Position numbers and translations under genes: made by a program. From JBBQXK01 sp038251625 (GTDB lineage: Bacteria > Pseudomonadota > Alphaproteobacteria > Rhodobacterales > Rhodobacteraceae), in assembly GCA_038251625.1 (NCBI GenBank), contig JBBSBE010000018.1:1-42673 (forward strand): a stretch of DNA of 42,673 bases, read 5' to 3'. The notes beneath the pieces are model-generated. The model was not told the origin of the DNA, searched no databases, and saw only the letters and a list, made by a program, of their open reading frames with translations. Shown in pieces: positions 1 through 8,133 of this stretch (its first letter is position 1; each line of letters begins with the position of its first letter).

Positions 1-1293
1 ATCCCCCACGACAAAAAGAGTGCGCCCCTCTGCCCGCGCCCCTTCGCCCGCCGTGAACTCGCCCGCAAGGCTTTCGACCACCTGCCATTGCAGGGGGCTG
101 GTATCCTGTGCCTCATCGACCAGAATATGGTCGATCCCGCCGTCGAGGCGATAAAGCACCCACTCCGCCACAGCCGGGTCCGTCAGCAACGCGCGGGTTG
201 AAAGGATCAGATCGTCGAAATCCAGAAGGCCCCGCGCGGCCTTTCTTCGTGCATATTCCGGCAGGAAAACAGCGGCGAAACCGTGCAGGGCCTCGGTCTT
301 TTCGGAAACATCCAGCGCCACACGCCTGCGTCTCGCGGCCTCCACCCGCGCCATCAATGCCTCCATCGGTTCCAACAGGGCTTCCAGCTTGGGCCGCGTA
401 CCCTTGGTGGGAAACTCGCCGATCTTGGCAGTAAAGCTTTTTCCCTCGATCTTGGATGTCTTGGTCAGGAAAACGTCTTCCAGAGCCTGTACCACTGCGC
501 GGGGACTGCCCCAGTTGAGATGCGATAGCTTTTCGCCCGCTTTCGCATCATTGGTAGATCCGGCAGCCAGAATAGGCACCATTCCCGCGATGAGCCCCTC
601 TTCGCCACCCAAAAGCACATCGGCCAGAATCGCGGCCGCGCTCTCCGTTGCGGGCACGTCGAACAGCGCGCGGCAGGCCGCTTCATCTAGTGGCACCGCA
701 AACTCGGGCCGCTTCCCGGCCACCTGCGCGGCCAACCCCGCGAAATCCTCGCCGGTATAGGCGGCTGCCAGCCTTGCCATAACGGTGGGTGCCATCCGTT
801 CCGAAAGATCGTCAAGGATATCGGCCCGCAGCATCAGGGCGGCACGGTCGTCCATCTCTGCAAAACCGGGCGAGACCCCGGCCTCCAGCGGAAACCGCCG
901 CAGGATCGAAGCGCAGAAAGAGTGGATCGTCTGGATGCGCAAGCCGCCCGGTGTCTCGATCGCCTGGGCAAACAACTTGCGCGCATCCGCCAATCGTTGC
1001 GGTGAATGCCCACCCTCCAGCCCCAGGGCCGACAGCCCCGCCCGCAGTTTCGTTTCATCTGCCATCGCCCATGCGCCAAGCGTACGAAAAAGCCGGTTTT
1101 GCATCTCGGACGCGGCGGCCTTGGTATAGGTCAGGCAAAGGATGCGCGCCGGGGCAACACCCGCCAGCAAAAGCCGCGCCACGCGGTCGGTCAGAACCTT
1201 CGTCTTGCCTGACCCGGCATTCGCGGTAACCCAGGTGGACCGTTCGGGATCGGCGGCGCGGGCCTGTGCAAGGCTGGCGTCAGAAAGCGTCAT
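1..1293 (-). CDS. addA: Double-strand break repair helicase AddA, C-terminus cut by window edge
   Basis: Helicase-nuclease subunit that works with AddB to resect double-strand DNA ends for RecA-dependent recombination. The 431 visible residues begin MTLSDASLAQ and carry a UvrD-type Walker A motif (ANAGSGKT, residues 24-31), the following LCLTYTKAAA segment, and a Walker B/motif II (VDEAQDTSP) near residue 390. The rest of the helicase and the C-terminal nuclease lie beyond base 1. The ATG at 1293 overlaps the addB stop in an ATGA arrangement, so the two subunits are probably translationally coupled. The frame stays open to the window edge. Confidence 0.95.
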   Translation of the reverse strand, partial: MTLSDASLAQARAADPERSTWVTANAGSGKTKVLTDRVARLLLAGVAPARILCLTYTKAAASEMQNRLFRTLGAWAMADETKLRAGLSALGLEGGHSPQRLADARKLFAQAIETPGGLRIQTIHSFCASILRRFPLEAGVSPGFAEMDDRAALMLRADILDDLSERMAPTVMARLAAAYTGEDFAGLAAQVAGKRPEFAVPLDEAACRALFDVPATESAAAILADVLLGGEEGLIAGMVPILAAGSTNDAKAGEKLSHLNWGSPRAVVQALEDVFLTKTSKIEGKSFTAKIGEFPTKGTRPKLEALLEPMEALMARVEAARRRRVALDVSEKTEALHGFAAVFLPEYARRKAARGLLDFDDLILSTRALLTDPAVAEWVLYRLDGGIDHILVDEAQDTSPLQWQVVESLAGEFTAGEGARAEGRTLFVVGD

Positions 1294-4223
1294 GGTAACA
1301 GCACCGGTACGGCTGCATCGGTCGTGTCCCACTCGCCGAAGCGCGAAAGGTGGTCATAATCCTGCGGAAACGCCACCGTGACAGGCGCACGACGGGCCGT
1401 GTAGCCCTGTTCGGCGCGCGCATATCGCGCCATCAGCCGCCCAAAGGCGGCCCAAACCTCGGCCACCGTATCGCTGTCCATCAGCGTGGTTTCTTCCCTT
1501 GGCGTGGCGCCAAGGCCGATGTAGGTGATCGCAGCGACACGTCGAGGCCCACCCAACGCAGGAAAGGCCCCGGCTTCCACCAGCGCCGCCGTCAGCAGCA
1601 ACTGCTTGTCAAAGTGCTTTTGCTGCTTCTTGCTTGGTGGCGTGCCGGTCTTGTAGTCGAAGACCTGCACCTGCCCGTCACCCAACAGGTCGATCCGGTC
1701 TGGTTTGGCCACCAGCCGGAAGTCAAGGCCGGGGAGGTCCACCCCGTTCTTTTGCTCGATGACCACGGGCGCTCCGCCCAACCGCGCCTCCAGCGCCAAA
1801 AAGAAATCCGCCGCGCGCGCGATTCTTGCGAACCAAAGGGCGCGGGCAGCGGGCCATGGCACGCGTTCGGACAGCACGCGCGTGGTCACCGCCAGAAGCC
1901 GCGCAGCGGCATCCGGATCGCCATCGGCGGGGCGTTCGATCACGAACCGTTCCAGCACCTTGTGCAGGACAGACCCCCGCAACCGCGCGTCGGGGCTGGC
2001 GCGCAGGGGTTCAAGCGCGTTGAGCCGCAGGATCGTCTTTGCATAAATCGCGTAAGGATCGCGGATCAGAGTGGTAATCTGCGTCACCGAAAGCTCACGC
2101 GGCCGGTGCACAATTGGCGGGCGGGGAGAGGGGCGCGCAGCGGGCGGCTCGGGCGCCACCGTGTCCAACCTTGCGCCCATGTCCAGCCAGCGCGCGCCTC
2201 TGGCCCGCATCGATGCCAACGCTTCGGGCCCGCCCTGATCCGGCAGCCCCTCCATCAGGTTGACCAGGCGGTTCAACCATCGCGCGGGAACCGTCTGCGC
2301 CTCGTCGTTCCGCACCGCGCGCGTCAGCACAACGCGCGGCGCGGCAACTGCCTGCTGGAAATCATGCGCGGACAGGCCAATCCGCCGCTCGGGCAACAAG
2401 AGGCCTGCTTCGAGCCGCATGGTGCGGTTCAGCCACGGGTCGGGTGCGGGCAAGGCGGGCCAGACCCCCTCATTCAAGCCGCCAAGGATCACAAGGTCGG
2501 CGCCCTGCACCCGTGCCTCGAGCGTGCCCCAGATCATCAGGCGGGGATGTGCCTCGACCGTCTCGCGCACCTCACCAGCGTTCAGAAGGCTGTCGAGCAA
2601 ATTGCGGTAATCGGCGGCGGTCATGGCGCCTGCATGCGGCGCTTCGCTCGCCAGGCTTTCCATCACCGCGCGCGCCTTCTCGCCCGCTTCGCCCTGCCAA
2701 AGCGCCAAGGGCGCGCTTGAGGGGTCCGGTCCTCTGGCCAGCCCTTCAGCCAACGCCCGGTGCCGCTCCACATGGTCGGAAAGAGGACGTTCGCCCCCCG
2801 GCCCCGGCAGATCAGCCATAAGCCCGGCAACCCACGCGCCCCATTCGGGATGGCTGGATGCCCATTCGCGCACACCCGGCCCGGTTGGATAGGCCGGACC
2901 AGACCGGCGCAGCCTCAGTTCCAGCTCTCGCGACAGCCGCAAATGGTCACCCCGCCCGCCGCCCGCCGCCACCAGTGGATGCTTCAGAAGCGCCACCAGC
3001 GCATCTGCGGTCAGCGTTCCGGAAAAAAGCTCTGCCACCTGCCGCAAAAGCCGCCCGGGTGCGGAAAGCGCCAGCGGCCGTCCCGCACTGTCGTCAGGCC
3101 GCAGTCCCCACCGGTCAAGCGCCACCGTCACCTGCCGCGCCAGCGTCCGGTCCGGCGTGATCAACGCCGCTGTGCCCTGCCCCTCGGCCACCTCGCGCAG
3201 GATCAAGGCTATGGCTTGCGCTTCGGCACGGGGCGAGGGCGCCTCGACCAATGTCATTCCTTCCGTGGCGGGGCCAATGGGGCCCATCCCCGGGCCTTCT
3301 GCAATCCAGCGGTCCGTGACCGGCGCCGGACGCAACGAAAGCGAGATCAGCCGGTTGCGCAGCGGCGCTGGCGGGGATGCGGTGCTCCACGGACGTACGG
3401 CCCTGGGGTCGATACCGGTTGCTGCGAGCACGCGGTGGAACCGGAACTGCGGATGATCTTCGCTTGTCAATGCGTCACCAAGATCGCCGAAATCGGCAGG
3501 AGACATCTCAAAATCAAATCCCGGCAGCAGCAGCGCACCTTGCGGCAGGCCGACCACCGCCTGCATCAGGCGCAAGGTAGACCCACGCGATCCGGTGGAC
3601 CCAGCCACAATCACGGGATCGACGGGGGGTGCCACCTGCCACGCCGCCGCGAGCCGTTCCACCGCCATCCGCTGCCGCCCTTCTGCATCGGGGGCGGCTT
3701 CCGTGGCAAAGAGCGGCGCCACGATCGCCATGAAGGCCTGGGTTCGCGCCCAATGCGCCGAATGGTCCGACACGTCGAGCGCCGCAATGGCTGCAGGCAG
3801 CACGCCTTCGCCACGCATCTCGTCCAAGAGCGCGGTCAGACTGTCGGCAAGGTCGTAAAGCGCCGTCCGGGGGGCCAGCGTCGGATCGCCCTCGATCAGA
3901 GCGGCGATCAGCCGTGCCAGCTCCAATTTCCGGCGCAGGGGGGGAACGGGGGCCGGTAGGCCGGGCAGGGCCATGTCGCGCCCCGGGTCCGTGACCAGGC
4001 AAAGGCGCGGCAAAAGCATCGCCCCCCGCGCCTGAAAAAGCCCCACAACCCGGCGCCGCATCCGTTCGGTGTTGAGATAGATCGTGATATGCGCCATCGC
4101 TTCGGGCGGGGCGTCGGCCATCCTATCGCACAGGCGCGACACCAGAAGTGCTGGAAAATCGGCACCGGGCGGCAGCGCAAAGACGCGCGGCCCCGGTTCA
4201 TCGAAAAGGCGCCTATCCGCCAT
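1290..4223 (-). CDS. addB: Double-strand break repair protein AddB (alphaproteobacterial type)
   Basis: Second subunit of the AddAB resection complex, 977 residues, matching the usual length of about 980-1000 in this group. The start is placed at 4223 (MADRRLFDEPGPRVFALPPG), because residues upstream of it are read from the preceding gene. The C-terminal third holds a PD-(D/E)XK nuclease domain: ELSVTQITTLIRDPYAIYAK opens it, followed by GSVLHKVLERF, KPDRIDLL and the catalytic FDYKTG. The N-terminal half is the inactivated helicase-like part. The gene overlaps the upstream nucleotidyltransferase by 11 bases and addA by 4, so it lies within one operon. Confidence 0.95.
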   Translation of the reverse strand: MADRRLFDEPGPRVFALPPGADFPALLVSRLCDRMADAPPEAMAHITIYLNTERMRRRVVGLFQARGAMLLPRLCLVTDPGRDMALPGLPAPVPPLRRKLELARLIAALIEGDPTLAPRTALYDLADSLTALLDEMRGEGVLPAAIAALDVSDHSAHWARTQAFMAIVAPLFATEAAPDAEGRQRMAVERLAAAWQVAPPVDPVIVAGSTGSRGSTLRLMQAVVGLPQGALLLPGFDFEMSPADFGDLGDALTSEDHPQFRFHRVLAATGIDPRAVRPWSTASPPAPLRNRLISLSLRPAPVTDRWIAEGPGMGPIGPATEGMTLVEAPSPRAEAQAIALILREVAEGQGTAALITPDRTLARQVTVALDRWGLRPDDSAGRPLALSAPGRLLRQVAELFSGTLTADALVALLKHPLVAAGGGRGDHLRLSRELELRLRRSGPAYPTGPGVREWASSHPEWGAWVAGLMADLPGPGGERPLSDHVERHRALAEGLARGPDPSSAPLALWQGEAGEKARAVMESLASEAPHAGAMTAADYRNLLDSLLNAGEVRETVEAHPRLMIWGTLEARVQGADLVILGGLNEGVWPALPAPDPWLNRTMRLEAGLLLPERRIGLSAHDFQQAVAAPRVVLTRAVRNDEAQTVPARWLNRLVNLMEGLPDQGGPEALASMRARGARWLDMGARLDTVAPEPPAARPSPRPPIVHRPRELSVTQITTLIRDPYAIYAKTILRLNALEPLRASPDARLRGSVLHKVLERFVIERPADGDPDAAARLLAVTTRVLSERVPWPAARALWFARIARAADFFLALEARLGGAPVVIEQKNGVDLPGLDFRLVAKPDRIDLLGDGQVQVFDYKTGTPPSKKQQKHFDKQLLLTAALVEAGAFPALGGPRRVAAITYIGLGATPREETTLMDSDTVAEVWAAFGRLMARYARAEQGYTARRAPVTVAFPQDYDHLSRFGEWDTTDAAVPVLLP

Positions 4224-4917
4224 GCGTGACCCTTGCGGCCAGCAGCGCCTCGGCCAGTGCAATCCCCTCTGGTCGCCCCACATCACACCAGCCTCCGCGA
4301 TGGATCAGGCCATAGGCCCGCCCCGCCGCAATCTGACGGTCCCAGAGACGGTTGAGGGAAAAGGCATCTTCCTTGATATCGGCAAGCCCTATCGGATTGA
4401 TGATCTGGGCCCCCGGATAGAGAAATCCCGGGCCCACCGCCGCGCGCGCGATCCGTCCGTCCGGCGCAAGGCTGAAATCCGCCGGGCCAGGATGCCCGAT
4501 GGCCTGCGCGGTGGGCATCAAGAGAACGAGCGCGTCCATCTTTGCCGGGTTCCAGGCCGCGCGCAGCGCGCACAGCGGATTGACCCCTGTCCAGACAACA
4601 TCGGGATTGAGCGTGGCCACTGGCCCCGGACCAAGCAGGGGCAGTGCGGCGCGCAGTCCTCCGCCGGTTTCCAGGATTTGGTCCCGCTCCCATGAAAGGG
4701 AAACGCCACTGCCCTGCAGATGCGTCGCCAACTGATCACCAAGGTAATGCAGGTTCACCACGATGCGGCTGAACCCCGCCTCTTTCGCGATGGTCAGTGC
4801 GCGGTCGATCAGCGCCTCGCCCGCCACATGGATCAGCGGCTTTGGCCGGTTGGCCGTCAGCGCGCCCATCCGGGTGCCAAAGCCGGCGGCAAAGATCATC
4901 ACGGCATCGGGGGGCAT
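4213..4917 (-). CDS. murU: Sugar-1-phosphate nucleotidyltransferase, MurU-like
   Basis: A 234-residue NTP-transferase of the GT-A-like fold. Near the N-terminus it has the signature AAGFGTRMGALTANRPKP for nucleotide and metal binding, then ETGGGLRAALPLL and a NPDVVW segment where the metal-binding Asp sits. Start 4917 (MPPDAVMIFAAG) fits the family better than an upstream start inside the preceding gene. It overlaps the phosphotransferase gene by 19 bases. In Pseudomonas the pair AmgK/MurU turns recycled N-acetylmuramate into UDP-MurNAc, and the same pairing here suggests that role. The exact substrate is inferred from context. It could be another sugar-1-phosphate uridylyltransferase. Confidence 0.8.
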   Translation of the reverse strand: MPPDAVMIFAAGFGTRMGALTANRPKPLIHVAGEALIDRALTIAKEAGFSRIVVNLHYLGDQLATHLQGSGVSLSWERDQILETGGGLRAALPLLGPGPVATLNPDVVWTGVNPLCALRAAWNPAKMDALVLLMPTAQAIGHPGPADFSLAPDGRIARAAVGPGFLYPGAQIINPIGLADIKEDAFSLNRLWDRQIAAGRAYGLIHRGGWCDVGRPEGIALAEALLAARVTHGG

Positions 4918-5906
4918 GTGTCCTCGATCACGGTCAGGTTGGCGGCGGTCGGAGCGGGCAGACCGGCACATAGCCGGGCGAGCGGCATCAGAGCAGGATG
5001 CGCCAGATTGCGCTGAAGCTGGCCCCAGACGCGCGGCAAAAGGCGCAAATAGGCGGGCCGGCGGCCTTGCGTGGCAATCCGCGCCACGATGCCAAGGATA
5101 CGAAGCGCGCGCTGGGCACCGAGCGCGGCATAGGCGGCAGGATCGACGCGCCTCCCTGTCACGTCCGCAAAACGCCGGATCATCTCGGCCTCTGTCTCTG
5201 GCGCCACATCTCGCCGGGCATCTTGCAGAAGCGACACCAGATCATAAAGCGGCTGGCCCATCTGAGCGAGTTGAAAGTCAAGCAAACCCACGCGGGCCAG
5301 GCCCTGACGATCCGGCAGCCACAGCAGGTTTTCGGCATGATAGTCCCGCAGGATCAGAACCCGGGGGTCATCGGCGTGACGCGCCAACACATCCGCAAGG
5401 CAGGCGGTGATCTCTGCCTGCGGTTGGCCGGGTGCGCCAAGCACAGGGGCATAGACGGTCAGCGCAAGCGAGGCCGCGTCCGCCCAATCGCCGGCGGTCA
5501 GGTCGGGAAGTCCTGTTGGTGCGGGATGGTTCTGAAGATGCGCCAGAACGTCGACCGCAGCGCTGGTCAACGGTCCTTCGAGCGCCGGATCATCGGCAAT
5601 AAGACGGGCGAAAAGACCATCGCCAAGGTCTTCCAGCAACAGGAACCCACGCGCCAGGTCCTTGGCTATAATGCGTGGCGGCGATAGGCCAAGCGCAATC
5701 AGATGTTCTGCGACGGCAATAAAGTCGGCGGGGTCGTCGCCAGTGCCGGGTGGCGCGTCCATCAGGACGGCTGTTTCCTGCCCGCGGCGAATGCGCTGAT
5801 AGCTGCGCGGTGACATGTCACCCGCAAGATGTGTGGCGATGGAGTTGCCCCATCCCGCCTGCGCCAGAAACGCCACCGCTTCTGCGGCGCGGTTCAAGGC
5901 GGTCAT
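4899..5906 (-). CDS. amgK: Aminoglycoside-phosphotransferase-fold sugar kinase, AmgK-like
   Basis: A 335-residue kinase of the APH/choline kinase fold. The catalytic loop reads ILRDYHAENLLWL (about residues 190-202), where His, Glu and Asn replace the canonical HGDxxxxN pattern, as is common in AmgK homologues. The metal-binding motif LLDFQLAQMG follows, then YDLVSLLQDARRDV. AmgK phosphorylates the anomeric position of N-acetylmuramate or N-acetylglucosamine in peptidoglycan recycling, and the adjacent MurU-like gene would use its product. It starts with an ATGA overlap on the tsaE stop and ends inside the murU-like gene. The kinase fold is secure. The sugar substrate is inferred. Confidence 0.8.
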   Translation of the reverse strand: MTALNRAAEAVAFLAQAGWGNSIATHLAGDMSPRSYQRIRRGQETAVLMDAPPGTGDDPADFIAVAEHLIALGLSPPRIIAKDLARGFLLLEDLGDGLFARLIADDPALEGPLTSAAVDVLAHLQNHPAPTGLPDLTAGDWADAASLALTVYAPVLGAPGQPQAEITACLADVLARHADDPRVLILRDYHAENLLWLPDRQGLARVGLLDFQLAQMGQPLYDLVSLLQDARRDVAPETEAEMIRRFADVTGRRVDPAAYAALGAQRALRILGIVARIATQGRRPAYLRLLPRVWGQLQRNLAHPALMPLARLCAGLPAPTAANLTVIEDTCPPMP

Positions 5907-6385
5907 TGCGCAGCCTCGTTCATTGCCATGGCAACTGCCGATAGAATACCCGCTCGCCCACCGCAGAGGACGGCCAGGCGCCCTTCATCCGCCAACGCAA
6001 GGGTAACGGATAACGCATGGGGTGGGGCAAGGCTGCCCAACCTGTCAGGCCATTCCACAAGGCAAAGCGCGCGCCCGAAGGCGGCTTCAAGCCCCAGTTC
6101 GGCAATTTCGTCGGGGTGCGAGAGGCGGTACAGATCGGCGTGCCAGATCTCGCCCGCGTCGCTGTCGTAGGCTTGCACCAAGGTGAAGCTGGGTGATGGT
6201 ACGTCCTCTGCCCGGCCCAATCGCGCGCGGATCAACGCGCGCGCCAGATGCGACTTTCCAGCCCCGATCGGCCCGGACAGCAATAGGGTGTCGCCGTGCG
6301 CCAAAACGCGCGCAAGCGTGTCGCCAAGCCGGTCGGTCGCCGCGTCATCCGGCAGATCGAGGGTCAGTTGGATCTCTGCCTGCAT
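5903..6385 (-). CDS. tsaE: tRNA threonylcarbamoyladenosine biosynthesis ATPase TsaE
   Basis: A 160-residue P-loop ATPase required, with TsaB and TsaD, to make the t6A37 modification of ANN-decoding tRNAs. It has a clear Walker A (GPIGAGKS, about residues 38-45), the family motif PSPSFTLVQAY, and HADLYRLSHPDEIAELGLE, which carries the conserved Asp and the DLYRL signature. The EWPDRLG motif follows. Length is typical. Its tail overlaps the AmgK-like gene by four bases. Its partner tsaD is at 18706-19779, so two t6A genes lie within this window. Confidence 0.95.
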   Translation of the reverse strand: MQAEIQLTLDLPDDAATDRLGDTLARVLAHGDTLLLSGPIGAGKSHLARALIRARLGRAEDVPSPSFTLVQAYDSDAGEIWHADLYRLSHPDEIAELGLEAAFGRALCLVEWPDRLGSLAPPHALSVTLALADEGRLAVLCGGRAGILSAVAMAMNEAAQ

Positions 6386-6452
6386 GGCGCGAGATTACGG
6401 GTGAGGCGATCACGTGCAAGGCCGAAAGATCAGATATGGTTGTGCCGGTGTG

Positions 6453-8027
6453 TCATGCGCTGCGCCTGGCGCTCGCAAAGACGGGCGTGACATCCTGTCC
6501 GATGTCGGACAGCGTTGGCGCGTCGAAACCGGGAATACGAAATCCTGTCATCGTGGCGCCACCCGCCAACGGCACAAAGCGGCAGGTCACCATCGTACCA
6601 TCGGCAAGATGAAAACTGTCGTTCCATCTGGTGCGGGGGCCAAAAGCACTGATGAAATCCTCCGCCCGGTCCCAAAGGCCAGTGGGTGCACTGCGCGCGC
6701 GCCAATGGCCGCACAAAAGCGACGCCTGTGCGCTGCCGGGGTCGACATGGGTGGTCGGGTCGTCACCCCACAGGCGCGCGTAGGCAACGTTTGACATCAC
6801 CAGCATTCCCGCAGGGGAAAACACGGCAATCGCCTCGTCCATCGCGTCGATCACCGCCTGTCCCAGTTCCAGATCGGCACGGTAGCGGCGGGTGCGCGTG
6901 ATCTCGGTCGAAATATCCTCGATCATCAGGGCCAGTGCGCCGTTGGGATGCGGCCTGCCCGTTACACGGTAAGTCTGCCCGCCCGGAAGTGACCAGGTTG
7001 CCTCGTACTGGCCACTGCTTGCCGCCTCTTCCATCGCTGCAATCTGGCGTTTCCAGCTTTGATAATCGCGCGGCTCGGGAATGGTGGCCCGCTCGCGCAT
7101 GGCGTCCAGCACCGATGGAAGCGTCGGCCGCTGCGAAAGGAAATCCGCGGGCAGTCCGGTCAGGTCCAGCAAGGCGGGATTGAACAACACAAGCTTGCGC
7201 TCGGCGTCAAAGATCGCAAGGCCTGTGGGCAGATGCGCAAACGTCTTGGCCAATGTCTGCATGAAGGCCTGGAGCGAGGCTTCTGCCTGCACGGTGGCAT
7301 CGGCGGGCAACGCATAGAACTGCTTTCCTTCGCCATCCGGCACTTCGCACACATCATACCACCGCGCCGTCTTTCCCGCCTCAAATCGCTGCCTGCCGGT
7401 CAGGCCCGCCCCAAACACCCGCGGCAGGGGCCAGACGAGGTCGAAATCTGTATCCGTCGCATCGGTGATCAGGGTCAGATAGGCCGCATTCGCCCAGATG
7501 ATCTGACCCCCAGAATCCTCGCGCCACACGGGTAGCGGTGCCCCCGTCAGCATCGCGCGCAACGTCGCCAACTCGGCATCCTGCGCAAGATCGCTGACTG
7601 GATCCGAGTATCCCTGGCCCTCGCCCTCCAGCGCGATCCGGGTCAGACCGCCGCGCAGTTCCGCGCGCAACGTGACGGTCGCCCCATCGTCGCCCTTTCC
7701 GTGCAGGGTTTCGCATCCTCGCTCTGCCAGGGTTTGAAGGGCGGGGGCGAGGCCGGGAAAGCGGGTGGTCAGGCAGGCAATCATCCGGGCTCGCGCGCTG
7801 CCAGACGGCAGCGGACTGTGCCGCAACAGCGCACGGGCATCGGGCGTGGCATCGATCAACCGCTCGCCGTCGAACAAAAACACGGCCTGACCCTCGTCAG
7901 CGGCAAAGATCGACCCGTTTTCATCCATCCGCCGTCCGGGCAGGACATGAAGAAGAACAATCCCCACCGACGCCGCAACGAGCGCAATCAATATCAATTC
8001 GACGGCAAGCAAAAGTTCGCTGAACAC
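6453..8027 (-). CDS. Membrane-anchored multi-PAS protein without a kinase domain
   Basis: A 524-residue protein read from a GTG at 8027. It opens with one hydrophobic helix (about residues 5-27, LLLAVELILIALVAASVGIV). After it come at least three PAS-like units at roughly 155-260, 265-380 and 390-500, recognisable by APLPVWREDSGGQIIWANAA, LPTGLAIFDAERKLVLFNPA and MDEAIAVFSPAGMLVMSNVA. No HisKA, HATPase, GGDEF or EAL domain follows the last PAS unit, so the output is unknown. It lies between regB and tsaE, 106 bases downstream of regB on the same strand. Homologues are often annotated as PAS-domain proteins or kinases. No kinase domain is visible here. Confidence 0.75.
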   Translation of the reverse strand: MFSELLLAVELILIALVAASVGIVLLHVLPGRRMDENGSIFAADEGQAVFLFDGERLIDATPDARALLRHSPLPSGSARARMIACLTTRFPGLAPALQTLAERGCETLHGKGDDGATVTLRAELRGGLTRIALEGEGQGYSDPVSDLAQDAELATLRAMLTGAPLPVWREDSGGQIIWANAAYLTLITDATDTDFDLVWPLPRVFGAGLTGRQRFEAGKTARWYDVCEVPDGEGKQFYALPADATVQAEASLQAFMQTLAKTFAHLPTGLAIFDAERKLVLFNPALLDLTGLPADFLSQRPTLPSVLDAMRERATIPEPRDYQSWKRQIAAMEEAASSGQYEATWSLPGGQTYRVTGRPHPNGALALMIEDISTEITRTRRYRADLELGQAVIDAMDEAIAVFSPAGMLVMSNVAYARLWGDDPTTHVDPGSAQASLLCGHWRARSAPTGLWDRAEDFISAFGPRTRWNDSFHLADGTMVTCRFVPLAGGATMTGFRIPGFDAPTLSDIGQDVTPVFASARRSA

Positions 8028-8053
8028 ACCAAGCCCCGATCAAGGTCATTTCA

Positions 8054-8100
8054 TTCAACCCTGAGCCGAGTTTCTTAACCGCAGGTTAACTCAGGTTGAA
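8054..8100. repeat. Nested inverted repeat between regB and the PAS gene
   Basis: An outer stem pairs 8054-8065 (TTCAACCCTGAG) with 8090-8100 (CTCAGGTTGAA) and has one bulged C. An inner perfect six-base stem pairs TTAACC (8075-8080) with GGTTAA (8084-8089) around a GCA loop. No run of T follows on either strand. It could mark the end of the regB transcript or be an RNA processing site. It is not a typical intrinsic terminator. Confidence 0.6.
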
Positions 8101-8133
8101 GCAACCGCTTTCCATTCGCGGCCAGCGTGTCTT

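Noticed and set aside
1350..3959. Long rightward open frames (456 and 399 codons) inside addB
   Set aside because: They are antisense to a clearly conserved addB and are rich in Arg, Gln and His without motifs. High GC content makes such shadow frames common.
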